DNA of 64,000 nucleotides from Humulus lupulus (GCF_963169125.1 NC_084797.1:94707868-94771867), one strand, 5' to 3'. Shown: positions 1 to 10,350, numbered from the stretch's first letter. Notes: a model not told the origin generated them from the letters alone. Made by a program: numbers and translations.

Positions 1-759
1 GATAGATATGCAAGAGAGGCTCGGCGGAGTCCACCCCCCTGTGTCATGAGCTTAGAACAGCGACCCCCGAAAAGTTTCAAGGGGGAAAACGACTCGATAA
101 CATTCACTGAGGAAGATGCACGGGGGGTACACTTTCCCCACAATGATCCACTGGTGTTGACAGTTCAATTGGAAAATATGCATGTGCATCGAGTCCTAGT
201 GGACAACGGGAGCTCGGTGGACATCTTATATCGCCCCGCTTTGGAAAATATGGGGCTGGGCATACGTCATCTGAAGCCCTGCCAATCATCCCTATACGGA
301 TTCACGGGGGACTCAGTGCAACCCCTGGGAATGATCGAATTGACACTTACCATGGGGGAGCAACCCCGGCAGACTACAATCATATCTAACTTTGTTGTAG
401 TGGATTGTGCATCAGCTTTCAATGTGGTATTGGGGAGACCATCCCTAAGAGAATTGAAAGACATAACTTCAATATATCACTTGGTTGTCAGGTTCCAGAC
501 TCCAGGAGGGGTCGCCTGTATGAAGGGAGAGCAAAGAGAGGCAAGGGAGTGCTACAATACCTCACTCCGTGTGCCTATGAAGCTGCGAGAACCAATGACT
601 ATGGTGATACATGAGGACCGGCGTGTGCCCACAGGGGGTCCGCAGGAGCTGGACCCCCGAGTCGTGGAGGAGTCAAGAGCAAAACCAGTGGAAGAAGTAG
701 AAGAGGTTACAGTGATGGAGGAACCGTTAAGAAAGTTGAAGATAGGGAGAAGCCTGTAA
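1..759 (+). pseudogene. E1 gag C-terminal tail and aspartic protease (pol part 1)
   Basis: The frame is open from base 1, so the protein began outside the window; the first internal Met is at 46. The retropepsin active site reads VLVDNGSSVDIL (about nt 190-225), the D-[ST]-G type signature with Asn where Thr is usual. The flap-like VVVDCASAFNVVLGRP and the ARECYNTS region downstream are typical of Tat proteases. An acidic linker follows, and then a stop (TAA, 757-759). The next open stretch is in the same frame, so the stop interrupts a formerly continuous polyprotein. In life this domain would cleave Gag-Pol inside the virus-like particle. Confidence 0.88.
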
Positions 760-765
760 AATGAA

Positions 766-1857
766 GTGAAGGAGGAGTTGATAAAATTTTTGAAAGATAA
801 TCTAGACGTGTTTGCATGGAGTCATGAGGATATGGTGGGAATAGACCCCAGTGTGATGTGCCACCATCTGAATATCTCCCCAGAGGCAAGGCCCGTCAGG
901 CAAAAGAGGCGGGCACTAGACCCAAAAAGATACGCAGCATTAAAAGAGGAGGTTGACAAGTTGAAGGCCAACGGGTTCATCCGTGAGTCTTTCTACCCTG
1001 CGTGGGTATCGAACCCAATAATCGTGCCGAAGCCAAATGGGAAATGGAGAACTTGCGTCGATTTCACGAACCTGAATAAAGATTGTCCTAAGGACAGCTT
1101 CCCACTTCCAAGGATAGATCAGCTAGTAGATGCGACAGCAGGACATGAGTTACTGAGTGTCATGGACGCCTACTCAGGATACAACCAGATCCCCATGAAC
1201 CCAGCAGATGAAGAGCACACGTCATTGATTACAGACAAAGGGCTCTACTGTTACAAGGTGATGCCCTTCGGGCTCAAGAACGCATGAGCCACTTATTAGA
1301 GGTTGGTGAATAAAATCTTCACTAACCAGATAGGAAGGAATATGGAGGTGTATGTGGATGATATGTTAGTGAAGACCAAAGAAGCAACAGAGCTCAACAA
1401 GGACCTTGGTGAGATGTTCGACACACTTAGGAAATACCGGATGAAGTTGAGCCCAGTCAAGTGCACCTTTGGGGTATCCTCAGGAAAGTTCTTGGGCTTC
1501 ATGGTCAATTCCAGAGGCATCGAGGCCAATCCTGACAAGATAAAGGAACTAATAGAGATGAGCCCGCCAAAGAATAAAAAGGAAGTGCAGTGCCTAATGG
1601 GAAGGGTGTCGGCCCTTAATAGGTTTATCTCAAGGTCCACCGACAAGTGCCTCCCATTCTTTAACATCCTCAAAGGGAGCAAAAAGTTCGCTTGGGATGA
1701 AAAATGTGAGGAAGCATTTGTCAAGCAGAAAGAGCACCTGGGGAAGCCACCCCTGTTAGCAAAGCCAGAGAAGGGCGAGAAGCTGTACCTGTACTTGGCA
1801 GTGTCCGAGCATGCCATCAGCGCAGCCTTGGTTAAAGGAGAGAAGAAGCAGCAATGA
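766..1857 (+). pseudogene. E1 reverse transcriptase (pol part 2)
   Basis: This continues the protease frame. The RT fingers and palm run from FLKDNLDVFAWSHEDM through NPIIVPKPNGKWRTCVDF and MDAYSGYNQIPM to the catalytic YVDD (nt 1351-1362), which is intact. The thumb region (VQCLMGRVSALNRFISRS) and the start of the RNase H connection follow. Three in-frame stops break it: TGA at 1285-1287, TAG at 1297-1299 and TGA at 1855-1857. The first two replace Gly and Gln of the conserved LKNA-G-ATY-Q-RL motif. No frameshift is needed to read through to the RNase H. Confidence 0.92.
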
Positions 1858-3291
1858 CCCGTATATTATATCAGCAAGCATTTGGTGGATGCGGAGAACC
1901 GGTATTCGGAGATCGAAAAATTGGCCTATGCGTTAGTAGTGGTTTCGAGGAAGTTGAGGCCTTACTTCCATGCACATACAATTGAAGTCCTGATAGATAG
2001 TCCTTTGAGACAGGGCTTACATAAACCTGAGACCTCGGGGAGACTAATGACATGGTCGATCGAGCTAAGTCAATTTGACATTGTATACACCCTAAGAGCT
2101 TCCATCAATGGACAGGTGCTGGCAGATTTTATAGTAAAGCTCACCCATCAGCCGAATGAAGGAAGGAATGAAGGAGGGGAACAGCCTGTTATGGAGGAAG
2201 AGCTAGGAGGATTAGAGGAGTGGAGTTTGCATGTTGATGGGGCGTCTAATGAAGGAGGATCCGGAGCAGGCATCATGATGACCGGGCCCGAGGGACACAG
2301 AATGTATTGCGCAATCCGATTTGGGTTTGAGGCCTCCAATAATGAGGCAGAGTACGAGGCGCTCCTGGCTGGCCTCCGTTTAGCCCAGGAGCTGAGAGTG
2401 ACGCGTCTTCATATCTTCAGTGACTCTCAATTAGTAGTATACCAAGTAAAGGGGGAATACCAGGCGAGGGCACCCAAGATGACAGCCTACTTGGAGAAGG
2501 TAAAGGGCTATCTGGGACGACTGGCAGCATATAATATAGAGCAAATCCCCAGAGAAAAGAATACCCATGCCGATGCACTCGCAAAGCTGGCATCTTCCAA
2601 GGATGGTGATATCTTGGACTCGATACCCATGGAGTACTTGCCCAAGCCCAGCATCGAAGGCGCGAACGTGCATATGATTAGTGTCCCAAGGGAGTCGTGG
2701 ACTGAGCCAATCAAGAGGTACCTAGAAGAAGGAACCTTGCCTGCAGGCAAAAACGAGTCCCGGAGGTTGATGTACAAAGCCGCTAGATACACCCTGGTAG
2801 ATAGGGTCCTTTACAAAAGAGGATTCTCAATGCCACTCCTGCGGTGTGTAGAGGAGGAGGAGGCGCTGAAAGTGTTACATGAAATAAACGAGGGAGAGCG
2901 TGGCAACCACGAGAGCGGACCCTCCACAGCCAGGAAGGCCATGAGGCAAGGATACTACTGGCCCTCCATGGAGAGGGATGCGCATGAATTTTCCACAAAA
3001 TGCGACAAATGCCAAAGGCACGCCATCTACCCTCGGAAACCCCCAAGTGAACTAACCAGCATGACCACCCCCTGGCCCTTCACTGTCTGGGGGATAAACT
3101 TGATCGACGCTCTTCCTATAGGCAGGAGTGGAGGGAAATACGCGGTAGTGGCAGTGGACTACTTCACTAAGTGGGTAGAAGCAGAACCCCTTGTGAAGAT
3201 AACCGCCAAACACATCACCTCTTTCGTCAACAAATTCATTGTTTGTAGACATGGAGTACCCTACAAAATTATTTATGACAATGGTACCTAA
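1858..3291 (+). pseudogene. E1 RNase H, archaeal-type RNase H and integrase N-terminus/core (pol part 3)
   Basis: This is in the same frame as parts 1 and 2. First comes the ordinary Ty3/gypsy RNase H (VYYISKHLVDAENRY ... GQVLADFIV, about 1858-2135). After an acidic linker comes a second RNase H with the archaeal-type signature (about 2217-2600): DGASNEGGSGAG, NNEAEYEALLAGL, FSDSQLVVYQV and HADALAKLA supply the acidic residues. The integrase begins near 2800 with a zinc-binding region (GNHESG ... CDKCQ). It continues into the catalytic core: first Asp in VAVDYFTKW, second in YDNGT. A TAA at 3289-3291 stands where Gln is conserved (DNGT-Q-F). The double RNase H is the lineage-defining feature of Tat elements. 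Confidence 0.92.
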
Positions 3292-3933
3292 TTCGAGGGA
3301 GGAGCTTTCGAGGAGTATTGGAGGGAAAGGGGCATAAGGAGGAGTTTCTCCGCGGTCGTGCACCCACAGGCCAATGGACAGGTGGAGGCCATAAAAAGAG
3401 TCCTTAAGAAGAACTTGAAAACAAAGCTAGAAAAGATGAAGGGAGCCTGGGTAGATGAGCTACCAAATGTGCTGTGGGCTTACAGAACCACCCCGCGCAC
3501 GACCACTGGGGAGTCCCCATTCTCCTTGGCTTACGGATGCGAGGCCGTGCTCCCGGTTGAGATGCGAGTTGAGTCCCACAGAGTGCAGGCATATGGAGAC
3601 GAGGCCAACCGCATAGCCTTGGCCGAAAGCTTAGACATGCTTGAAGAGAAGAGAGAAAAAGCACAAATGAGGGTGGCGGTATACCAACAGCGCGCTGCAA
3701 GGTACTACAATTCGAGGGTGCGAGAGAGGACTTTCAGAGTAGGCGACTTGGTACTGAGGAAGGTACTCCCTAACACACGAGACCCAGGAGCAGGAGTGCT
3801 GGGGATGAACTGGGAGGGGCCCTACCAGGTTGCTCAGTGCATACCCCCGAACACTTACAAGCTAGCATGCATGGACGACACCATCATACCCCGAGCATGG
3901 AACGCGGAACACCTAAGGAAGTACTACCAGTAA
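3292..3933 (+). pseudogene. E1 integrase C-terminal half (pol part 4)
   Basis: Same frame as the preceding part, directly after the stop. It carries the third catalytic acid in HPQANGQVEAIKR, then WAYRTTPRTTTGESPFSLAYG. A basic C-terminal domain with the GPY/F-like NWEGPYQVAQ follows, and the protein ends ...AEHLRKYYQ with the natural stop TAA (3931-3933). There is no chromodomain, as expected for Tat elements. The near-identical ending of the minus-strand element E2 (GEHLRKYYQ) supports this as the true polyprotein end. Confidence 0.9.
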
Positions 3934-4943
3934 GGCGCCCACGTCCGATGATAAAAGGGCAAGTGTTGCACGCTGTCTTAAAATGATAGGGAGAAATCAA
4001 AGAGGTTACTTAGATAGCCTCTTGAGTAGGTATGAGTCTTTTTATTTTATTTTTTATGAAAATCTCCTATGTACCGTTACAACTGTGTGTATGAGACTAT
4101 TTGTTATGAATGTGATGAATGAAACTACATATTATGGGAGAAACTACTTGCATCCTCATGTGTTATTTTCCCTCGCTACGTGGGCATCAGCCAAAGTGTC
4201 TGCCGAAATAAATTTCACCAGACACTTGGGGGGCAGGATAGGAGTCGATAGCATGCGGCTAGCAAAGGGAACCTAAAAGGGACCCTCTACCAAGAGGATC
4301 CTAAAAAGAGCCCTCCATCAGGAGGAAGTGACCCAAAAACAAAGGGACCCCCTATACTAGGGCCTTAAACGAAGTCCTCACAAGACATCCCCTTACAAGG
4401 AATCCCTTGGGATCACAAGGATTAGCTACCCTTGTGAACACCAAGGGAGCCCATAGGGACTTACAAAAAATGTATGGTGACAACAATAATAATAACTCTA
4501 GAGCAGCCACCAAGCCGCCTAGCCAAAAAGGGTCCCAAAGGAGACCCTTGCAAAAATAGTACTATGAATAACGACGAGAAGGATGCTTCTCGCAAAGAAA
4601 TAATAAGCGCGCGCAAGAATATATAAAAGGATAGCTAGGACCTAAGGGGTCAAAATATCCTTATAGAAGTAACCAAGAGGCACCAAAAGAGGTCCCAGTG
4701 AACCCTCTCGCATGGGCTCCAAAGGACCTCCAGCCTGGTAAATAAAAGAGGGGAACCAACCAAACCCCATCATACAAGCTTAAAAGGGCCTCAAATGCAG
4801 TAGAACAAGAAATAAACAGCAACACATGTATTTATACATTAGAAAAAAAAGAGTTATTGAAATAGTACAAGAGTTTCCAAAAGAAAAGTAGCAGTGTTGA
4901 TGATATTACAAAGTTAAAAAAAAAAAAAAAGAGCAAGGCTACT
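3934..4943. other. E1 spacer between pol and antisense gene
   Basis: About 1 kb of noncoding DNA with purine-rich short repeats such as AAGGGACCC. A block at about 4495-4620 (CACCAAGCCGCCTAGCC, then GCAAAAATAGTACTATG) recurs at 9553-9705 and, on the other strand, at 12820-12925. The spacer holds the 3' ends of both the pol transcript and the antisense transcript. A short plus-strand open stretch at 3983-4276 has no recognisable protein. Confidence 0.75.
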
Positions 4944-5462
4944 TCAAGGCCTCCTAAAGTGAGCACTCCACAGGGCCGCCCGAGCAACGGCATGTTCACC
5001 AAAGGAGGAGAAGTCGAAATTAGGATCCTGCCTCCACACATTGTAAAGAGCACGATCTATAGACCTGCTCTCGGTAGTGACCCTCTCCGCCTCCAAGGAA
5101 GCCCTCGCCGCCTCCAAGGAAGCGTTCCTCTCCTGCGCGGACTGTAGCTCGGCCCTAAGGGCCTCGACTTCGGTCTCCAATTGAGTAACTCTCTGCTGCG
5201 ACGCAACCGCAGCGACCTTGGCCTCCTGGAGGTCGCGCTCCAAGCGTTTAACCTTGCCCTTTAGCTCCTTGGTCTTGGCCTTTACTTTCTCCCTCTTTGA
5301 GAACAAGTTGGAAAACTTAGTTCGGGCCTTTGACAACTTGACCTTGGTTTCGTTAAGCTCATTTTCGAGCTCCTGGACCCGGGCTGTGAGGCAGTCCCTC
5401 TCAGCAGTAGATGCGGAGAGGGTGCCGGACGTGTCAGCATACCGAAGAGACACGGTGTAGAT

Positions 5463-5561
5463 CTGCACAAGAAATTCAATGGCATCAACGATAAGTAACA
5501 AAAAGAAAAACACATGTACATCTATACATAATAATAATCGACGCAAGGGGCAAGAACTCAC
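5463..5561 (-). other. intron of the E1 antisense gene
   Basis: Reading the minus strand, the donor is CTGG|GTGAGT and the acceptor CTTGTGCAG|ATC, with a T-rich tract between. The flanking peptides ...AAAWV and IYTVSLRYADTSG join in frame. It matches in place the E2 intron at 36182-36256, which lies before a similar Ala/Thr-rich stretch that leads into the coiled coil. Confidence 0.7.
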
Positions 5562-6274
5562 CCAGGCCGCGGCACGCCTTAGGGTTTCCCCAAGGTCTGG
5601 CTGAGTCACATTCCCTAGACCCCTCCAGTCGGATACAGGGAGGCCCGAGGCAATCTGAATGCAACGCTGCCCATAAGATGAAGCCATCCTAGTCACCCAA
5701 GGCTCCGCCTCCGTACTGGGAGCATCTGGTTGGACAGGGACAGACGACCCGCTCGCCGAAGCGGGAGGGGGCACAGGGAAGGAGAAAAACTGAGACCCTA
5801 GTAGATTAGAGGGGGGCTCCGCAAGGTCGACGAAATCAACCCCCGGTGGTCCAATGTCGTGAGGAACCTGAGGGAAGGCGTCGCAGCCACCAAGGTCAGG
5901 GGAAGCATAACCTCCCGATGTGACATACTGGTCCTGAGGTTGAAAGGCCATGTCTTGATCGTGAGAGCCATAAGGGGGGCATCCCCCGGGGGACAGGGGG
6001 CGCTGGTGAGACCCCCCACATTCAAGGGAGGCGTCCTCCATCTCTTCCTCGGCCTCGCCACCGTCGAGGAACGGCTCGGCCGACGTAGCCATAGTCTTCT
6101 TAGACGCAGTAATTGACCACAGGAGCTTGGAGTCCAAGACCGGTGACAGCTGGTGGCGGTTGAGATTTTCCACGGTAAATATGGACACTGCCTTCTTCAG
6201 GGCGGAGTCTGCATTGATGAGGTCATTTACGGCCTCCGCCTCTGTCCCAATGACCACAGGATCAGCAAATTGCT

Positions 6275-6361
6275 CTGCATGATCCACGCCAATGTCAGTA
6301 TAAGCAAGAGTACAAAACCGTAAGTTCTAACAAAAAAAAAAAGGAGAACCAGGGTACTTAC
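6275..6361 (-). other. intron of the E1 antisense gene
   Basis: Reading the minus strand, the donor is CCCCA|GTAAGT and the acceptor GATCATGCAG|AGC. An oligo-T run lies inside. Removing it joins ...CERFRDGP to KQFADPVVIG without a frame change. The E2 copy has an intron at the corresponding position (35070-35150), right after the conserved N-terminal domain. Confidence 0.65.
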
Positions 6362-7875
6362 TGGGGCCATCGCGAAAGCGTTCGCAGACAGAAAGAGGGC
6401 CCTCTACGAAGAAAAAGTCTTGCTTCCAAGACCCCATGTTGGATACCGAGCCCTCTATCAGGGGGAGCTCACTATTGGCTTTCTGCAGGTAGTAGAAGCC
6501 CTTGGACTTGGGGGATCCCATGAGGTTGTACAGGAAGTGCACCTCTTGCGCCGTAGGAGCACGGTTAGCCTGTTCCTTAAACCAGACAAAAAGGCAGCTC
6601 AGGGTCAACCAACTATTGGGTGACAGTTGAAGGGGGGCCAGGTCGAAGTAATTAAGTACTGCCACGAAAAACGGGTGCAAGGGAATGGTGCCACCCGCCT
6701 TCAAGATGTGTTCACTTAAGGCCACCAGACCCTCCCTTGGGCGGTCGGCCCGGCAAGCCTCCTGAGGAGCGTATAGGGCGTATTCTGGAGGAATACGGTA
6801 GTGCTTCACGATTTCCTTCAATTTGCTCGTGGACACGTGCGACACAAGACTGGACGCCAGTAAGGGGGCGTTGTCCTCTTCCTGGACAGATACCTGTCTG
6901 CGTGCTTTCGGCATATCTGCAAAATCAAAAGAAAGATGTGAGGAAGAGGCAGAACACTTAACCCTCCATTTCTTCTTCCTAGCAAGAGTTTTCCATCGAG
7001 GGAGCAATGGCGGAAGCACTAAGCTAGGATGAACTGAGACTAGGGGCTGGAGAGAGGAGCTAGCAGCCCCATGACCGTCATCAGGCGAGGAGGGAGTGGG
7101 AGGTTCTGGCGGAAGATGTCCGTCCATAAACTCTAACTCCCACTGCAATTCAAAAAGGGTCATCCTAAGGCGTGCTATATGGTCACTAAGGTCCGGGGGT
7201 GAAGGTCCTTCGTCTCCTCTCGACACCGAGTCAATTTCGCTCTCCACCACCCAAATTTTACGCCTAAGTTCGGCCATGCACTCAAGGTGGCGGATACGGG
7301 CTTGCCTTAATGAGTCATAGTCCTAGTGAGGGTTGCCCTCAGGGGACTCTAAGTCTGAGGACAGGTCAATAAACTCAGCCCCGGGGTGTATGTCGGACGG
7401 GCCGTCACTGGCCATGAAACCACGTCCCAACAGCAAAAAGCGGTTCACGTGTAAATGAGGGAAAGCTACAAAACACAAAAGAATAGGCTTAATATCTCTA
7501 GATGCAAACGCCCTAAATGGCCCACTACAGGGTATAAAAATAAAAGAGGAGGGGCGTGCATATGGTCAAACTCACTACAAGCTCAGACTAAGGTACCCCA
7601 TCCCGAGTACTGCTAGTTTGGACCCGATAAAAAATAAAAGGGAGAAGGAAAGAAAATATACCTCAAGCGATTAAGAGAGCGAAAGTTGGGGTCCAAAGGA
7701 GGTCGAGGAGCGAAAAGCACCAAAGAGTCGAAAATGCACGTGTGCAAGAATGGACCAGAAAGATGTGTTAGTCGCTAAATAGACATACCATAAAACTAGC
7801 TCATATGTAAAAAAAAAAAAAAAACTGAAATGAAGTGAAAAAATAAAACAAATGAAACTATGGAAGAAACAGGGT

Positions 7876-7941
7876 TGTGGAGGATTGAACCCCTCACCTC
7901 TTGAAAAAGGAAGGGCTCTCCAAACCAATAAGCCAAAGAAG
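7876..7941 (-). other. tRNA-like segment (pol III box A and box B words)
   Basis: Reading the minus strand there is TGGCTTATTGG (7935-7925), close to a box A, and GGTTCAATCC (7891-7882), a good box B, 33 nt apart as in a tRNA. The expected acceptor stem does not pair, so this is at best a degenerate or tRNA-derived sequence, not a working tRNA. It lies in the leader of the antisense gene. Confidence 0.4.
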
Positions 7942-7971
7942 TAAGGTGAAAATATTAGGCCATGCATGAGG

Positions 7972-7985
7972 GCCTATTTATAGGA
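7972..7985 (-). promoter_or_regulatory. TATA box for the E1 antisense gene
   Basis: The minus strand reads CCTATAAATAGGCC, a near-perfect plant TATA box. It lies about 60 bp inside the 3' LTR and points into the antisense gene. The E2 element has a TATA box in the equivalent place (33635-33641). Confidence 0.65.
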
Positions 7986-8027
7986 ATCAAGGTGAATAGT
8001 CTACAAGAGCACCAAAAGGTCCTCTCC

Positions 8028-8043
8028 TAGACTGGGGGGCAAG
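8028..8043 (+). other. E1 polypurine tract
   Basis: A purine-rich run (ACTGGGGGGCAAG) ends directly at the TGTGGACG start of the LTR, where second-strand priming would occur. Confidence 0.8.
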
Positions 8044-8205
8044 TGTGGACGCTCAATGTTCCGCGCCCATATAAGATCCCGTGAAGGCCCATCATCCTTT
8101 GACGGCAACTTCGGAGCAACTCGCGATGTGTGAGGTCCCAGCCCCGTCACCATGGCCACGCTCGGCCATGCCCCAGGCGTGAGGCCCTCCTCGAGCGCGC
8201 ACCCC

Positions 8206-8365
8206 CTGGCGTCGCTCGGCCACCGCGCGCGCGTCTCCCTGGCGTTGCTCGGCCACCGCGCGCGCATCTCCATGGCGTCGCTCGGCCACCGCGCGCGCGC
8301 TCCCTGGCGTCGCTCGGCCACTACGCGGGCATCTCCCTGGCGTCGTTCGGCCACCTCGCGCGCAT
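8206..8365 (+). repeat. 33-bp GC-rich minisatellite in LTR
   Basis: About five tandem units, each starting CTGGCGTCGCTCGGCCACC, at spacings of 32-33 bp (8206, 8239, 8272, 8304, 8337). Because 33 is a multiple of three, several frames look open on both strands, but none is a gene. Confidence 0.85.
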
Positions 8366-8375
8366 CTCCAAGGGC

Positions 8376-8790
8376 CCAAGTGGCCTCGCCACATAGGCCC
8401 GAATGGCCTCGCCCATGGCCCCAAGGTGGCCTCGCCACTTAAGCCCAAAGTGGCCTCGCCCATGGCCCCAAGGTGGCCTCACCACTTAGGCCCAAAGTGG
8501 CCTCGACTGTGGCCCGAATGTGGCCTCGCCACATAGGCCCGAATGGCCTCACCCGTGGCCCGAATGTGGCCTCGCCACATAGGCCCGAATGGCCTCGCCC
8601 GTGGCCCGAATGTGGCCTCGCCACATAGGCCCGAATGGCCTCGCCCGTGGCCCCAATGTGGCCTCGCCACATAGGCCCGAATGGCCTCGCCCATGGCCCC
8701 AAGGTGGCCTCGCCGAATAGGCCCCATGGTCGCCTCACCCCTGCCCACGGAGTGGCCTCGCCAAATAAGCCCCATGGTGGCGGCCTCGCA
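8376..8790 (+). repeat. 46-bp GC-rich minisatellite in LTR
   Basis: Eight or nine units built on TGGCCTCGCCACATAGGC and GAATGGCCTCGCCC. The central copies are exactly 46 bp apart (for example 8521 and 8567). The flanking units are more diverged. Confidence 0.85.
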
Positions 8791-9297
8791 CATAACCTCA
8801 TGGGGGTCACATCCGCAACACATTCGGCCCCGTGAACAGCCAAGACAGCTGGGCCATCAATAAACCTTCCGAGGGGGGCCTCGCGAAGGAATGAGAGCTA
8901 CGTCACCTAGTGGCCACATGAGTAGAGCCATGCACCAAGGGTCCCATTCCTTACACCTAGAGACCCCTATGCTTAGAGGCTCAAGTACGAGTCGAATGGG
9001 ACATACTTGTAGGACCTAGTAATGAGTATGGACACCCGTACCAGTGGGACTGCTGGGATAAGAGTTATGGCCCGTACGTCTACGGCCAAGGGTCAGAGTC
9101 GACACCACTACCACCTACGCCACTACGCCTGCCGCCACTCATCAGACATGGGTACAGACAAGTAGTGGAGACATCCTCCTGACACCTGCTTCTGTACTGA
9201 TGTACGACCACAACCTCTGAAGCCACTCCCCTGACATAGTACTTATGTACCCCTTGGTCTCCTGGACCACTATGTACCTTAGGCCATTAGAGCCTAC

Positions 9298-9304
9298 TAT
9301 AAAA
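9298..9304 (+). promoter_or_regulatory. TATA box of the E1 LTR promoter
   Basis: CTACTATAAAATG near the 3' end of U3, about 205 bp before the LTR end. It aligns with the TATA box of the related LTR at 11699. Confidence 0.6.
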
Positions 9305-9503
9305 TGAACTCTAACACCACCTGAAAGGGGGTTGGAAATTTTACTATAGCAAAGGCTTGAGTATGAATGAAAGGCTGAATTCTCCATTATCATCCTATCA
9401 TTGTTATTGAGTGATTGTTTAAGTTTCTACAGCTTTTTTGTTAGAGATCTTGATTTGATTATTTTTCCAACTCAACTTAGTTGACGAGTTCTCACCGTCA
9501 ACA

Positions 9504-10350
9504 TTTACTGACCCAAGGGGAGATCACATCAAGGACCAAAAATGTCCCTCATAATATTCCTAGGTGGACCAAGGCCACCCAGCCCAAGAATGGTCTTAAA
9601 GAAAACTCTTGTAGAAAGGGTCTCAAAGAAGACGCTCGCAAAAAGGGTCTCACAGAAAATACTTGCAAAAATAGTACAATGCATAATAACAAGAAGGATG
9701 CTTCTGTATCAAAAATAAAAAAATCAAAAGTGCACGCATGACAAATTTAAAATAAAAAGAGGATGGGAGACACCCAAAATGTCGACACATCCTTAAAATA
9801 AACTGACTTGCATACAAAAGAGGAGCTAAAATGCTCCTCAAATGAGCATGGAACACTAACAAGACACTAATTGTGTATCTTCAACGAGCAAGTACTGGTA
9901 GACCTCGTGGTCGAGTCGACCTACTACTCCAATAGTGAATAGGAAGCCAGCAAGATGAAAGGACCACAAGACAGAATTGTTAAAGCACTTTTCACTCGAA
10001 AATCTGACAACTGTTGGATACGTGTACACCACGAAGGGAAATATCTTAAGAGCACCACACGAGATCTCAACTTGTCTAGATGATACTACTTAGGCCCCTT
10101 TGGGTAGTGTACCTCGAGCTCCTAACTGGAGCCCGATATGTTGTACAAAAATGACACCCGTGGGATCTATACAAAGGAATGAATTATGTTAATTAAACTT
10201 CAAAGGGGTTCTGAGGATCACCACTCATGAAGTATGCTTTTCTATATGTCATAAAACAAATAAATGCACTAATACCTTATGTGTCATAAAGATGGCACAA
10301 AAAGAGTCTACCATAGAGCCTTAAGATCATATCATAGACTAGGGGCCAAG
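9504..10350 (+). mobile_element. tail of a second Tat element (spacer to polypurine tract)
   Basis: 9553-9705 matches the E1 pol-to-antisense-gene spacer (GCAAAAATAGTACAATG and the following AAGGATGCTTCT). The rest shows no protein. It ends in the purine tract ACTAGGGGCCAAG at 10338-10350, directly before an LTR. The antisense gene that should lie between spacer and tract is missing, so this copy is deleted. Confidence 0.7.

Larger units (their letters stand above)
4944..7415 (-). pseudogene. E1 antisense spliced gene: 'putative gypsy type transposon' family protein with coiled coil
   Basis: Encoded opposite to pol. The likely conserved start is the Met at 6914 (MPKARRQV), just after a TTTTGCAG acceptor-like site. 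An open stretch reaches Met 7415 but carries a stop near 7324. The N-terminal domain (KLKEIVKHYRIPPEYA ... GGTIPLHPFFVAVLNYFDLAPLQL) resembles the plant family usually labelled Transposase_28. The C-terminal third is a long charged coiled coil ending ...DPNFDFSSFGEHAV. Two introns fit by sequence and frame: 6361-6275 (donor GTAAGT, acceptor ATGCAG, 87 nt) and 5561-5463 (donor GTGAGT, acceptor TTGTGCAG, 99 nt). The stop is TGA at 4946-4944. Function unknown. The E2 copy has introns at corresponding places. Confidence 0.8.
1..9503 (+). mobile_element. E1: Tat-lineage Ty3/gypsy retrotransposon, left end outside window
   Basis: The order on the plus strand is protease, RT, RNase H, archaeal-type RNase H, integrase, noncoding spacer, antisense spliced gene, polypurine tract and 3' LTR. 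The second RNase H between RNase H and integrase, and the absence of a chromodomain, mark the Tat lineage. The 5' LTR and gag lie left of base 1. The target duplication therefore cannot be checked. The element is dead because pol has five internal stops, but it has no frameshift, so it is not very old. Confidence 0.92.
8044..9503 (+). repeat. E1 3' LTR
   Basis: The 1460-bp LTR begins TGTGGACGCT after the polypurine tract and ends ...CACCGTCAACA, giving TG/CA ends. U3 is very GC-rich and made largely of minisatellites (8206-8360 and 8376-8790). A TATA box at 9298 puts the R region near 9330. The ending resembles that of the LTR at 10351-11891 (GTTGAC ... TCAACA), so the two are related families. 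Target duplication not testable here. Confidence 0.85.

Noticed and set aside
3983..4276. Plus-strand open frame of 97 codons after pol
   Set aside because: No similarity to any known retroelement product, and it lies in the noncoding spacer.
6326..6361. A 36-nt intron ending at TTGTTAG
   Set aside because: Too short. The 87-nt alternative ending at 6275 keeps the frame and matches E2.
6917..6962. A 46-nt intron in the E1 antisense gene
   Set aside because: Too short for a plant intron, and the frame reads through. The GCAG before Met 6914 may be the end of a longer leader intron instead.
7876..7941. Functional tRNA gene
   Set aside because: Box A and B words are present but the acceptor and anticodon stems do not pair properly. 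Kept only as tRNA-like.
8001..8863. Overlapping open frames of 60-145 codons on both strands
   Set aside because: They come from GC-rich tandem repeats whose 33-bp unit is a multiple of three. No domain is present, and the DNA is an LTR.
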